Origin: JBKBRC01 sp046292345
GTDB lineage: Bacteria > Bacteroidota > Rhodothermia > Rhodothermales > Rubricoccaceae
Assembly: GCA_046292345.1 (NCBI GenBank)
Contig: JBKBRC010000031.1
Location: 1 to 30,382 of the forward strand
Direction of reading: 5' to 3'
DNA length: 30,382 bases
Shown: piece after piece, positions 6,189 through 13,814 of the stretch
How positions within the stretch are numbered: the stretch's first letter is position 1
Layout of the letters: the number at the start of each line of letters is the position of its first letter
Program-made: the position numbers and the translations under genes
Notes under the pieces: model-generated
Database searches by the model: none
What the model was told of the DNA's origin: nothing
What the model saw: only the letters and a program-made list of their open reading frames with translations

Positions 6189-6557
6189 ATGATCCAACAG
6201 GAATCCCGACTCAACGTCGCCGACAACAGCGGGGCGAAGGAAGTGCTTTGCATCCGAGTGCTCGGCGGCTCCGGCCGCCGCTACGCCCGTGTCGGCGACA
6301 AGATCGTCGTCTCGGTCAAGAACGCCATCCCTGGCGGCAACGTGAAGAAGGGCGACGTCTCCAAGGCGGTCGTTGTGCGCACGAAGAAGGAGTACCGGCG
6401 CAAGGACGGCTCGTACATCCGCTTCGACGAGAACGCGGCCGTGCTGATCAACGATGCCGACGAGCCGCGCGGCACCCGCATCTTCGGGCCGGTCGCGCGC
6501 GAGCTGCGCGAGAAGCAGTTCATGCGCATCGTCTCTCTCGCCCCCGAGGTTCTCTAA
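6189..6557 (+). CDS. rplN: 50S ribosomal protein L14
   Basis: 122 aa, exactly the common uL14 length. L14 forms the intersubunit bridge with 16S helix 44 and binds RsfS when ribosomes are silenced. It begins MIQQESRLNVADNSGAKEVLCIRVLGG and has RKDGSYIRFDENAAVLI and RGTRIFGPVARELREKQFMRIVSLAPEVL, all canonical. It is preceded by a spacer of 59 nt after rpsQ and followed by rplX after 58 nt. Confidence 0.98.
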   Translation: MIQQESRLNVADNSGAKEVLCIRVLGGSGRRYARVGDKIVVSVKNAIPGGNVKKGDVSKAVVVRTKKEYRRKDGSYIRFDENAAVLINDADEPRGTRIFGPVARELREKQFMRIVSLAPEVL

Positions 6558-6615
6558 CCGCGCGGGCCCCCCGACAAGCGCCCGCCAAGCCGGAGGCGAA
6601 GCCTCAACCCCGACC

Positions 6616-7002
6616 ATGCCGCGCACGACCAACAAGCAGAAGAAGCTCCACATCAAGAAGGGCGACACGGTCGCGCTGACGAAGACCATCACGAGCGCCA
6701 AGGGCCTCGACATGGACCGTCCAAAGGGCTACCAGGCCCGCGTGATCGCCGTCTACCCGAGCAAGGAGAAAGTGCTCGTGGAGGGCGTCAACGTCCGCTA
6801 CCGCCACACGAAGCCCAACCAGCAGTACCCTCAGGGCGCCCGCGTCGAGAAGGAGCTGCCGATTCACGTCTCCAACGTGATGCCGGTAGACCAGAACGGC
6901 AAGGCGACCCGCATCGGGCGCAAGCGCGTTGAGGACGCCGAGACCGGGAAGGGCCGGTGGGTCCGCTACGCCAAGACGACCGGTCAGGAGCTCGACCGCT
7001 GA
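6616..7002 (+). CDS. rplX: 50S ribosomal protein L24
   Basis: 128 aa, longer than E. coli uL24 (104 aa) through inserts in the middle and C-terminus. The KOW motif KGDTVALTKTITSAKGLDM is followed by RVIAVYPSKEKVLVEGVNVRYRHTKP, typical of this initiator of 50S assembly. The reading frame is open upstream into rplN, but MPRTTNKQKKLHIKKGD at ATG 6616 matches the family start. The segment RKRVEDAETGKGRWVRYAKTTGQELDR at the end carries the conserved arginine-lysine surface. A 134-nt spacer precedes rplE. Confidence 0.95.
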   Translation: MPRTTNKQKKLHIKKGDTVALTKTITSAKGLDMDRPKGYQARVIAVYPSKEKVLVEGVNVRYRHTKPNQQYPQGARVEKELPIHVSNVMPVDQNGKATRIGRKRVEDAETGKGRWVRYAKTTGQELDR

Positions 7003-7136
7003 CCCGTCGCGACGGCCGGGCCCCGCGTCTTGGCTGTCGCCTCTTTCCTCCCCCGCGGGCCGCGCCCGCACCCGTCTACGAGGCGGCCCGCCACCGGCTC
7101 CGCCGGCCGGCCCGCTCGACGACGCCCCCCGATCCG

Positions 7137-7706
7137 ATGGAAAACTACGTCCCGCGTCTCAAGACCCGCTACCTCGAACAGGTCGTGCCGGCGCTCATGG
7201 AGCGCTTCGGGTACGACAACGTCATGCAGGCGCCGCGCCTGCTCAAGATCGTCGTCAACAAAGGCGTCGGCGAGGCTTCGCAGAACAAGAAAGTGCTCGA
7301 CGACGCCGTTGAGGAGATTCGCCTGATCACGGGCCAGCAGCCGGCCATCCGGCGTGCCCGCAAGTCGATCTCGAACTTCAAGCTGCGCGAGGACATGCCG
7401 GTGGGCGTGGCCGTCACGCTGCGTGGCGACCGCATGTGGGAGTTTCTGGACCGGCTGGTCACGCTCGCGCTGCCGCGCGTGCGCGACTTCCGCGGCGTTC
7501 CGGACCGCTCGTTCGACGGCCGGGGCAACTACACGCTCGGCGTCAGGGAGCAGATCATCTTCCCGGAGATCGATATCGACAAGGTAGCCCGTGTGAGCGG
7601 GCTCGATATCTCGTTCGTCACGTCGGCGCAGACCGATGAGGAGGCGCACGCGCTCCTGAAGGAGCTCGGGATGCCGTTCGTGCGTCGCGAAGAGACCGAG
7701 GCCTGA
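7137..7706 (+). CDS. rplE: 50S ribosomal protein L5
   Basis: 189 aa (family about 179-187). L5 binds 5S rRNA and contacts P-site tRNA and S13. Signatures are YVPRLKTRYLEQVVPALMERFGYDNVMQAPRL, KIVVNKGVGEA, TGQQPAIRRARKSISNFKLREDMPVG, and GNYTLGVREQIIFPEID. The frame is open 60 codons upstream, but MENYVPRLK at ATG 7137 is the family N-terminus. In E. coli S8 represses the spc operon by binding at this gene's start; I do not see a convincing S8 site here. Confidence 0.97.
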   Translation: MENYVPRLKTRYLEQVVPALMERFGYDNVMQAPRLLKIVVNKGVGEASQNKKVLDDAVEEIRLITGQQPAIRRARKSISNFKLREDMPVGVAVTLRGDRMWEFLDRLVTLALPRVRDFRGVPDRSFDGRGNYTLGVREQIIFPEIDIDKVARVSGLDISFVTSAQTDEEAHALLKELGMPFVRREETEA

Positions 7707-7752
7707 CGACCTGGCGAGAGCTGACCTTTTTCAACCCCTGCAGAGACCTCCC

Positions 7753-8022
7753 ATGGCAAAGAAGAGCGTCATCGCCCGCGAGAAGAAGCGCCGCGAGCTC
7801 GTCGCCAAGTACGCCGAGAAGCGCCGGCAGCTCAAGGCCGAGGGCAACTACGAGGAGCTCCAGAAGCTTCCTCGCAACGCCAGCCCCGTCCGCCTGCACA
7901 ACCGCTGCTCGCTCACCGGCCGCCCGCGCGGCTACATGCGCCGCTTCGGGATCAGCCGCGTCGTCTTCCGTGAGATGGCGCTCGACGGCAAGATCCCCGG
8001 CGTGCGCAAGTCGAGCTGGTAA
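7753..8022 (+). CDS. rpsN: 30S ribosomal protein S14, zinc-free form
   Basis: 89 aa, the longer zinc-independent uS14. The zinc-binding form is about 61 aa with two CxxC pairs. Here only one cysteine remains, in LHNRCSLTGRPRGYMRRFGISR, with no CxxC. The N-terminus MAKKSVIAREKKRRELVAKY and the C-terminus KIPGVRKSSW are typical. It lies between rplE and rpsH in the normal spc order. Confidence 0.97.
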   Translation: MAKKSVIAREKKRRELVAKYAEKRRQLKAEGNYEELQKLPRNASPVRLHNRCSLTGRPRGYMRRFGISRVVFREMALDGKIPGVRKSSW

Positions 8023-8030
8023 GCGCGCCC

Positions 8031-8053
8031 GCCCGGGGCGTTTTCCGGGCTTT
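8031..8053 (+). terminator. Weak hairpin after rpsN
   Basis: GCCCGG (8031-8036) pairs with CCGGGC (8045-8050), followed by TTT and then CCC. The stem has only 6 bp and the T-run 3, so it is at most a partial terminator or pause site. Confidence 0.25.
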
Positions 8054-8123
8054 CCCACCCCCTAGCTAGCGGCCAGGTGGGCGCTGCTGCCTGTCGAGGC
8101 GCGCCCAAACCGGCCGAAGACTC

Positions 8124-8525
8124 ATGAGCGCAATCACCGACCCCGTAGCGGACTACCTGACGCGCATCCGCAACGCGCAGAAGGCCCGTCACCCCTACAC
8201 GGACATCCCGGCTTCCAACCTGAAGCGGGCGATGACCCAGATCCTGCTGGACAAGGGCTACATCCGCGATTTCGTCAACGTCGAGGACGGCAAGCAGGGC
8301 CTCATCCGCGTCTACCTCAAGTACCAGCGCGGCGGCCGCCCGGTGATCCAGAACATCAAGCGCGTCTCCAGGCCGGGTCTGCGCCGCTACGTCGGCGTGG
8401 ACAACCTGCCGCGCGTGATGAACGGTCTCGGCATCGCGATCCTCTCGACGAGCCAGGGCGTGATGACCGACAAGGAGGCGAAGCGCGCCGGCATCGGCGG
8501 CGAGGTCCTCGCGTACGTCCACTGA
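8124..8525 (+). CDS. rpsH: 30S ribosomal protein S8
   Basis: 133 aa, the usual uS8 length. S8 is a primary binder of 16S rRNA helix 21 and, in E. coli, a translational repressor of the spc operon. It starts MSAITDPVADYLTRIRNAQKARH. It has the C-terminal RNA-binding signature RVSRPGLRRYVGVDNLPRVMNGLGIAILSTSQGVMTDKEAKRAGIGGEVLAYV, with the conserved STSxGxMTDxEA. The ATG at 8124 matches the family. It is preceded by a 101-nt spacer. Confidence 0.97.
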   Translation: MSAITDPVADYLTRIRNAQKARHPYTDIPASNLKRAMTQILLDKGYIRDFVNVEDGKQGLIRVYLKYQRGGRPVIQNIKRVSRPGLRRYVGVDNLPRVMNGLGIAILSTSQGVMTDKEAKRAGIGGEVLAYVH

Positions 8526-8597
8526 GTTTGTTGCGGGTGTGACGGCGCCCCGCGCGCCCGACGCCCGTGCGTGTACCCCGCAACCACAGAAACCGCT

Positions 8598-9152
8598 ATG
8601 TCCCGCATCGGAAAGCTCCCGATCGCCATTCCCTCCGGGGTGACGGTGAGCGTCTCAGACAAGAACTACGTGGTCGTGAAGGGGCCCAAGGGCCAGCTCG
8701 ATCTCCAGGTGGACCCGGACATTCAGCTCGCGCAGGAGAACGGCGAGCTGCTCGTCTCGCGCCCGACCGACCAGAAGCGCCACCGCGCGCTGCACGGCCT
8801 CTACCGCTCGCTGCTCGCCAACCTCATCACCGGCGTCAGCGACGGCTTCAAGCGCGAGCTCGAGGTGATCGGCGTCGGCTACCGCGCCGAGGTCAACAAC
8901 GGCGTGCTCGAGCTCGCGCTCGGCTACTCGCACCCGATCTACTTCCTGCCGCCCGACGGGGTCACAATCACGGCCGCCTCGGCCCGTGGTCAGAACCCGC
9001 GCGTGACGGTGGAGGGCATCGACAAGCAGCTCGTCGGGCAGGTGGCGGCCAAGATCCGCGGCCTGCGTCCGCCGGAGCCCTACAAGGGCAAGGGTATCCG
9101 CTACACGGACGAGTTCGTGCGCCGCAAGGCCGGTAAGACGGCCGCGCGCTAA
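8598..9152 (+). CDS. rplF: 50S ribosomal protein L6
   Basis: 184 aa (E. coli 177). L6 sits near the sarcin-ricin loop and is needed for late 50S assembly. It starts MSRIGKLPIAIPSGVTV at ATG 8598; the frame is open nine codons further upstream, but that extension does not match the family. The second domain carries GVGYRAEVNNGVLELALGYSHPI, and the near-invariant IRGLRPPEPYKGKGIRYTDE lies near residue 160. rplR follows after 68 nt. Confidence 0.97.
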   Translation: MSRIGKLPIAIPSGVTVSVSDKNYVVVKGPKGQLDLQVDPDIQLAQENGELLVSRPTDQKRHRALHGLYRSLLANLITGVSDGFKRELEVIGVGYRAEVNNGVLELALGYSHPIYFLPPDGVTITAASARGQNPRVTVEGIDKQLVGQVAAKIRGLRPPEPYKGKGIRYTDEFVRRKAGKTAAR

Positions 9153-9220
9153 TCCCCCCACGCTAGCCCGCGCGCGACCGGGCGGTCGGCAATCGCCCGG
9201 TCCGAGCGCGCGACACTCCC

Positions 9221-9574
9221 ATGGCCAAGACAGCACCGAAAGTCATCCAGCGCGCCCGCATCCGCCGGCGCATCCGCGCCAAGGTCGCCGGCACGGCGTC
9301 CCGCCCGCGCCTGAGCGTGTTCCGCTCGAACAAGTACATCTACGCGCAGCTGATCGACGACGTGGCGGGTGTGACGCTCGCCGCCGCGTCGAGCCGTGAG
9401 AACGGCACCGAGGGCTCGCCGCAGGAGCGGAGCCGGGCGACCGGCCAGCGGCTGGCCGAGCGCGCCAGGGCGGCCGGCATCGACGTGGCCGTGTTCGACC
9501 GCGGCGGTTACCGTTACCATGGCAACGTGAAAGCCCTCGCCGAGGGCGCCCGCGAAGGCGGTCTCCAGTTTTAA
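9221..9574 (+). CDS. rplR: 50S ribosomal protein L18
   Basis: 117 aa, normal for uL18, a 5S rRNA-binding protein that forms the central protuberance with L5. Markers are RARIRRRIRAKVAGTASRPRLSVFRSNKYIYAQLIDD and the C-terminal VAVFDRGGYRYHGNVKALAEGAREGGLQF. The ATG at 9221 gives MAKTAPKVIQRARIR. The protein is arginine-rich at the N-terminus, as expected for the rRNA-binding tail. A 20-nt spacer leads to rpsE. Confidence 0.97.
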   Translation: MAKTAPKVIQRARIRRRIRAKVAGTASRPRLSVFRSNKYIYAQLIDDVAGVTLAAASSRENGTEGSPQERSRATGQRLAERARAAGIDVAVFDRGGYRYHGNVKALAEGAREGGLQF

Positions 9575-9594
9575 TCCCCCCACCTGAATACATC

Positions 9595-10134
9595 ATGGCA
9601 AAGCAGCAGGACCGGGGCCGGGGCCGTCGTCAGGAGCCCGAGCAGCCGCAGTCGAACCTCATCGAGCGCCTCGTGGCGATCAACCGCGTGGCGAAGGTCG
9701 TCAAGGGCGGTCGTCGCTTCTCGTTCAACGCCGTCGTGGTCGTCGGCGACGGGGAGGGCCGCGTCGGGCGTGGCCTCGGTAAGGCCAACGAGGTCGCCGA
9801 CGCGATCGCGAAGGGCACCGAGGACGCCAAGAAGAACATGATCAAGGTGCCGGTCACCGAGACGGGCACGATCCCGCACGCGGTACGCGGCCGGCAGGAC
9901 GCCGGCGTGGTGCTGCTCAAGCCGGCGACGCAGGGTACCGGCGTGATTGCCGGCGGCGGCGTGCGTGCCGTGCTCGAGTGCGCGGGCATCAAGAACGTGC
10001 TCTCGAAGAGCCAGGGCTCGAGCAACCCGCACAACGTCGTTGCGGCGACGATGAACGCGCTGGCCCAGCTCCAAGACCCGGCCGAGGTGGCGCAGCGCCG
10101 CGGCCTCTCGCTCAAGCGCGTCTTCGAGGGCTGA
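9595..10134 (+). CDS. rpsE: 30S ribosomal protein S5
   Basis: 179 aa (E. coli 167). S5 helps form the mRNA entry channel and influences decoding accuracy. The dsRBD-like domain starts LIERLVAINRVAKVVKGGRRFSFNAVVVVGDGEGRVGRGLGKANEVADAI. The second domain has PHAVRGRQDAGVVLLKPATQGTGVIAGGGVRAVLECAGIKNVLSKSQGSSNPHNVV. The N-terminal 18 residues are a polar, Gln-rich extension. It is followed by rpmD after 49 nt. Confidence 0.97.
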   Translation: MAKQQDRGRGRRQEPEQPQSNLIERLVAINRVAKVVKGGRRFSFNAVVVVGDGEGRVGRGLGKANEVADAIAKGTEDAKKNMIKVPVTETGTIPHAVRGRQDAGVVLLKPATQGTGVIAGGGVRAVLECAGIKNVLSKSQGSSNPHNVVAATMNALAQLQDPAEVAQRRGLSLKRVFEG

Positions 10135-10183
10135 ACCCTTCCGAGCAGGACGCGCACGCCGCGCGTCCGCCGCCCCCACCAGT

Positions 10184-10363
10184 ATGTCCAAGCTCAAGAT
10201 CACGCAGGTCCGCAGCACGATTCGCCGGACCGAGGACCAGAAGCTCACTATCAAGGCGCTCGGCCTCGGCCGGATCGGCCGGACGGTGGAGCACAACGAC
10301 ACGCCGCAGATCCGCGGCATGATTGCCAAGGTGACGCATCTCGTCACAGTCGAAAACGCCTGA
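10184..10363 (+). CDS. rpmD: 50S ribosomal protein L30
   Basis: 59 aa, exactly the size of bacterial uL30. Translation of ATG 10184 to TGA 10363 begins MSKLKITQVRSTIRRTEDQK and ends IAKVTHLVTVENA. The family core LKITQVRSxI...QKxTIKALGLGRIGRTVEHNDTP is intact. The position between rpsE and rplO is the standard one. It is followed by a 201-nt non-coding spacer, far longer than usual before rplO. Confidence 0.96.
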   Translation: MSKLKITQVRSTIRRTEDQKLTIKALGLGRIGRTVEHNDTPQIRGMIAKVTHLVTVENA

Positions 10364-10369
10364 CGGCTC

Positions 10370-10401
10370 GCAGCCGCCGCCCCTCGGGAGCCGGCGGCTG
10401 C
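10370..10401 (+). terminator. Strong GC hairpin after rpmD without T-run
   Basis: GCAGCCGCCG (10370-10379) and CGGCGGCTGC (10392-10401) form a perfect 10-bp stem 6 nt after the rpmD stop. Only TT follows, so this is not a classic intrinsic terminator. It could be a pause site, an mRNA 3'-end stabiliser or a Rho-associated signal. Confidence 0.4.
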
Positions 10402-10447
10402 TTCACGTAAGGTCGAGCCGCGCGAGAAGGCCGCTTCACATAAAAGG
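10400..10447 (+). repeat. Direct repeat GCTTCAC(G/A)TAA in the rplO upstream region
   Basis: GCTTCACGTAAGG (10400-10412) and GCTTCACATAAAAGG (10433-10447) are near-identical and start exactly 33 bp apart, about three helical turns. This spacing is compatible with paired binding sites on one face of DNA, but could be chance or an old duplication. Confidence 0.35.
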
Positions 10448-10482
10448 CACTACGGGCGCATCCGGGCCGCACGCCGGCGCTC

Positions 10483-10510
10483 TATCTTGACTCGTCTGTA
10501 CACGCGAGTC
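10483..10510 (+). promoter_or_regulatory. Candidate promoter element upstream of rplO
   Basis: TATCTTG (10483-10489) resembles the Bacteroidota -7 element TAnnTTTG with one T missing. It overlaps a small inverted repeat GACTCG (10489-10494) / CGAGTC (10505-10510). No convincing -33 TTTG is found. It lies 76 nt before the rplO ATG, in a spacer that follows a strong hairpin, so a new transcript for rplO-secY is possible. Confidence 0.3.
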
Positions 10511-10564
10511 CGCCCCGGCTCCGCTACGCGAGGCCGGGTGCGGGCGTCTTAGCCTCCAGCACAC

Positions 10565-11023
10565 ATGGATCTCAGCACGCTCAAGCCCGCCAAGGGCGCC
10601 ACCAAGTCGCGCAAGCGCATCGGCCGCGGCCAGGGCTCCGGCCACGGCGGCACGTCTACCAGGGGCCACAAGGGCCAGAAGAGCCGCTCGGGCGGCAAGG
10701 TGCCGACGTGGTTCGAGGGCGGCCAGATGCCGCTGCAGCGCCGTCTGCCGAAGTACGGCTTCCAGAATCGCGGGCGCGTCGCCTACGACCCGGTCAACCT
10801 GACCCGCCTGGCGGACCTCGTCGAGCAGGGGCGTCTCCAGGCAGGGGCCACGGTCACGCCGGACGTGCTGCGGGCGCTCGGCATCGGCGGCAAGAACGGC
10901 CGTGTGAAGGTGCTCGGCGGCGGAGAGCTCGGCGCGCGCCTCGACATCCACGCGCACGCCTTCTCGGCGTCGGCGCGCGAGAAGATCGAGGCTGCGGGCG
11001 GCACGGCAACCGTAGTGGAGTAA
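10565..11023 (+). CDS. rplO: 50S ribosomal protein L15
   Basis: 152 aa, typical uL15, a late 50S assembly protein with a long Gly/Arg-rich N-terminal arm. The arm reads KSRKRIGRGQGSGHGGTSTRGHKGQKSRSGG (about residues 15-45) and is followed by FEGGQMPLQRRLPKYGF. The C-terminal globular domain has VKVLGGGELGARLDIHAHAFSASAREKIEAAGG. The ATG at 10565 gives MDLSTLKPAKGATKSRKR. Confidence 0.97.
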   Translation: MDLSTLKPAKGATKSRKRIGRGQGSGHGGTSTRGHKGQKSRSGGKVPTWFEGGQMPLQRRLPKYGFQNRGRVAYDPVNLTRLADLVEQGRLQAGATVTPDVLRALGIGGKNGRVKVLGGGELGARLDIHAHAFSASAREKIEAAGGTATVVE

Positions 11024-11046
11024 CTGCACGGTGGCGCGCCGGCGGC

Positions 11047-11071
11047 GCCGGCGCTATCGTCGGGCGCCGGC
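11047..11071 (+). promoter_or_regulatory. GC-rich hairpin upstream of secY
   Basis: GCCGGCGC (11047-11054) and GCGCCGGC (11064-11071) form a perfect 8-bp stem around a 9-nt loop, in the 99-nt spacer between rplO and secY. No T-run follows. Its function is unknown. Confidence 0.3.
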
Positions 11072-11122
11072 CCCCCCGTCCGCCGCGCCTGTGCGTCCCA
11101 CCCCCTCAGCTGACAGCGTCTC

Positions 11123-12442
11123 ATGGCTTCGGTAGCCGAAAGTATCCGCAACATCTGGAAGATCCACGAGCTTCGGCAGCGGATCCTCTTCACCCTGGGC
11201 ATCCTGGTGGTGTACCGCCTCGGGTCGTACGTGACGATCCCGGGCATTAGCGCGCAGATCCTCGAGGCCGTCTCGAGCCAGGCGGACCAAGGTGGCCTCT
11301 TCGGCCTGTTCAACCTGTTCGTCGGTGGCGCGTTCTTCCGGGCGGGCGTGTTCGCGCTCGGCATCATGCCGTACATCACGGCCTCGATCATCGTACAGCT
11401 GCTCGGGGCCGTGATGCCTTACTTCCAGAAGCTGCAGCGGGAAGGCGACGAGGGCCGGCGCAAGATCACGCAGCTGACGCGCTACCTCACCGTCGGCATC
11501 ACGGCGCTGCAGGCCGTCGGCTACGCGATCAACCTTCAGTACGGTGATACCGGCCAGGCGATCGTGGTGGCGCCGTGGCTGTTCATGGTCTCGACCGTGA
11601 TCTGCCTCACCGCCGGTACCATCTTCGTGATGTGGCTCGGCGAGCGCATCACCGAGAAGGGCATCGGCAACGGCATCTCGCTGATCATCATGATCGGCAT
11701 CATCGCCTTCCTGCCGCAGTCGCTCTTCAACGAGTTCGCTCGCGAGAACTCCAACTTCTTCATCTTCCTGCTTGAGATCGGCGCGCTCTTCGTCGTCACG
11801 CTCTTTGTAGTGCTCGTCACGCAGGGCACGCGGCGCATCCCGGTCCAGTACGCCAAGCGCGTCGTGGGCCGCAAGGTGATGGGCGGCACGACGCAGTACC
11901 TGCCGCTGCGCGTCAACGCGGCCGGCGTCATGCCGATCATCTTCGCGCAGTCGATCATGTTCATCCCGAGCACGATCGCGCAGTTTTTCCCCGAGAGCCC
12001 GTTCTGGCTCGCGGTGGGCACCGCCACGGGGGACATTTTCGGGTTCTGGTACTCGCTGATCTTCTTCGTCATCTGCGTCTTCTTCACCTATTTCTACACC
12101 GCCATCGCAGTGAACCCGCAGGAGATGGCGGACACGATGAAGCGTCAGGGCGGCTTTATCCCCGGCATCCGCCCGGGGCGGCAGACGCAGGAGTTCATCG
12201 ACACCATCCTGACGCGCATCACCCTGCCGGGCGCGCTTTTCATTGGCTTCGTGGCCATCCTGCCAGCCATCGTCGTGCAGTTCGGCGTGCTGCCGGGCTT
12301 CGCGCAGTTCTTCGGCGGGACGAGCCTGCTGATCCTCGTCGGCGTGACGCTCGACACGCTGCAGCAGATCGAGAGCCACCTGCTCATGCGTCACTACGAC
12401 GGCTTCATGAAGACCGGCCGCGTGCGCGGACGCCGGCGGTAG
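11123..12442 (+). CDS. secY: Protein translocase subunit SecY
   Basis: 439 aa, the usual length of SecY, the pore of the inner-membrane SecYEG channel. Ten membrane segments are expected and the hydrophobic stretches are visible from about residue 19 (ILFTLGILVVYRLGSYV) onward. Family markers are FNLFVGGAFFRAGVFALGIMPYITASII (TM2), GNGISLIIMIGII, the cytoplasmic loop QGTRRIPVQYAKR, and NPQEMADTMKRQGGFIPGIRPG before TM9. The basic C-terminus GRVRGRRR is typical. map follows 29 nt later with no adk between them, the order common in Bacteroidota. Confidence 0.98.
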   Translation: MASVAESIRNIWKIHELRQRILFTLGILVVYRLGSYVTIPGISAQILEAVSSQADQGGLFGLFNLFVGGAFFRAGVFALGIMPYITASIIVQLLGAVMPYFQKLQREGDEGRRKITQLTRYLTVGITALQAVGYAINLQYGDTGQAIVVAPWLFMVSTVICLTAGTIFVMWLGERITEKGIGNGISLIIMIGIIAFLPQSLFNEFARENSNFFIFLLEIGALFVVTLFVVLVTQGTRRIPVQYAKRVVGRKVMGGTTQYLPLRVNAAGVMPIIFAQSIMFIPSTIAQFFPESPFWLAVGTATGDIFGFWYSLIFFVICVFFTYFYTAIAVNPQEMADTMKRQGGFIPGIRPGRQTQEFIDTILTRITLPGALFIGFVAILPAIVVQFGVLPGFAQFFGGTSLLILVGVTLDTLQQIESHLLMRHYDGFMKTGRVRGRRR

Positions 12443-12471
12443 CGCCGCGCGCCCCCCTCTTTAGCTCTTTG

Positions 12472-13308
12472 ATGATTCCGCTCAAGAACGACCGAGACGT
12501 ACAGGGCCTGCGTGAGGCGGCCGACCTGGTGGGCCGCGTGCTCGCCGAGGTCGCCACGCGCATCGTGCCCGGTACGCCTACGGCTGCGCTCGACCGCGTC
12601 GCGGAGGAGATGATTCGCGACGCCGGCGCGCGCCCGGCGTTCAAGGGCTACCGCATGGCCGGCGACACGGCGCCGTTCCCGGGCGTGCTGTGCATCTCGG
12701 TGGGCGACGTGGTGGTGCACGGCTTCCCGAGCGCCTACGAGCTCCGCGATGGCGACATCGTGTCGGTAGACTGCGGCGTCGAGCTCGGGGGCTACTTCGG
12801 CGACTTCGCCTACACGTTCCCCGTCGGGGAGATCTCGGACGAGGACGCGGCGCTGCTGCGCGTCACGCGGCAGGCGCTGTACGAAGCGATCGCGCAGGCG
12901 CGTTCCGGCAACCGGATCGGCGACATCGGGCACGCCGTACAATCCTGCTGCGAGGCGCACGGCTACGGCGTCGTCCGCGACCTCGTCGGGCACGGCGTGG
13001 GGCGGCGGCTGCACGAGGACCCGCAGGTGCCCAACGTGGGCCGCCGCGGACAGGGCAAGCGCCTCCGGGAAGGCATGACGCTCTGCATCGAGCCGATGGT
13101 CAACCAGGGCACGGCCGACGTGACCGTGGACGCCGACGGCTGGACCGTGCGCACCGCCGACGGCCGCCCGAGCGCGCACTACGAGCACATGGTCCACGTC
13201 CGCCGCGGCTCCGCCGAAATCCTCTCCTCCTACGACGCCATCGAGGCCGCCCTCGCGCGCGCGCGCGGCGACGCCGCGCCTCACCTTACCCCCACCGTGC
13301 ATGGCTAA
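12472..13308 (+). CDS. map: Methionine aminopeptidase, type I
   Basis: 278 aa. It removes the initiator methionine from nascent proteins after deformylation. All metal ligands are present: D100 (SVDCG), D111 (GDFAYTF), H174 (GHGVGRRLHEDP), E207 (CIEPM) and E238 (YEHM), plus the substrate-binding H83. I chose ATG 12472; an in-frame TTG at 12469 directly before it is the only alternative and adds one residue. Its stop overlaps the start of infA by 8 nt, indicating tight coupling. The partner enzyme Def lies at 21 kb. Confidence 0.96.
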   Translation: MIPLKNDRDVQGLREAADLVGRVLAEVATRIVPGTPTAALDRVAEEMIRDAGARPAFKGYRMAGDTAPFPGVLCISVGDVVVHGFPSAYELRDGDIVSVDCGVELGGYFGDFAYTFPVGEISDEDAALLRVTRQALYEAIAQARSGNRIGDIGHAVQSCCEAHGYGVVRDLVGHGVGRRLHEDPQVPNVGRRGQGKRLREGMTLCIEPMVNQGTADVTVDADGWTVRTADGRPSAHYEHMVHVRRGSAEILSSYDAIEAALARARGDAAPHLTPTVHG

Positions 13309-13519
13309 GCAGAACGCCATCCGCCAGGACGGCGAAGTCCTCGAAGCCCTCCCGAACGCGCAGTTCCGCGTTCGCCTCGAGAACGGCCACGAGATCCTCG
13401 GGCTGCTCTCGGGCAAGATGCGGATGTACTACATCAAGATCCTGCCCGGCGACAAGGTGACGGTCGAGCTGTCGCCCTATGACCTGACGAAGGGCCGGAT
13501 CGTGTACCGCTACAAGTAA
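13301..13519 (+). CDS. infA: Translation initiation factor IF-1
   Basis: 72 aa, the exact common length of this S1/OB-fold factor, which blocks the A site during initiation. MAKQNAIRQDGEVLEALPNAQFRVRLENGHEILGLLSGKMRMYYIKILPGDKV is followed by ELSPYDLTKGRIVYRYK, canonical throughout. Its ATG lies inside the last codons of map (8-nt overlap), so translation may be coupled. It is followed, 4 nt after the stop, by a 14-bp tandem repeat. Confidence 0.98.
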   Translation: MAKQNAIRQDGEVLEALPNAQFRVRLENGHEILGLLSGKMRMYYIKILPGDKVTVELSPYDLTKGRIVYRYK

Positions 13520-13523
13520 CCCC

Positions 13524-13573
13524 ACGAGCGAACTGCTACGAGCGAACTGCTACGAGCGAACTGCTACGAACGA
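13524..13573 (+). repeat. 14-bp tandem repeat downstream of infA (3.5 copies)
   Basis: The unit ACGAGCGAACTGCT occurs at 13524-13537, 13538-13551 and 13552-13565 with no differences. A degenerate part copy, ACGAACGA, follows at 13566-13573. It begins 4 nt after the infA stop codon. Perfect identity suggests recent slippage expansion. Confidence 0.93.
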
Positions 13574-13667
13574 CGCCCTGCGTCGGGCCGCGCGAGCGGC
13601 ACCGGCGCCGTTCCTCCCGGAACCGTTTCACCCGGAGCGGCCTCGCCGCTCCACACCGCCCGAGCCC

Positions 13668-13784
13668 ATGAAGGTCCGCGCCAGTGTCAAGAAGCGCTCC
13701 GCCGACGACAAGATCGTCCGGCGCAAGGGGCGCATCTACATCATCAACAAGAAGAACCCGAAGCACAAGCAGCGTCAGGGCTGA
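13668..13784 (+). CDS. rpmJ: 50S ribosomal protein L36, zinc-free form
   Basis: 38 aa: MKVRASVKKRSADDKIVRRKGR then IYIINKKNPKHKQRQG. The zinc form has C-x2-C, C and H ligands; here all three cysteines are replaced (S/D/N), while the basic surface and the PKHKQRQG end remain. This C-minus type is known in Bacteroidota. The gene is too short for most ORF cut-offs, but the family match is end to end. The order infA-rpmJ-rpsM is standard. Confidence 0.96.
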   Translation: MKVRASVKKRSADDKIVRRKGRIYIINKKNPKHKQRQG

Positions 13785-13814
13785 CGCGGCGCGTGCCGAC
13801 ATCCCCCTCAACCC

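Noticed and set aside
11054..12394. A 446-codon open frame on the - strand opposite secY
   Set aside because: It is Asp/Glu/Arg/His-rich shadow sequence with no membrane or domain signature. secY on the + strand is unambiguous.
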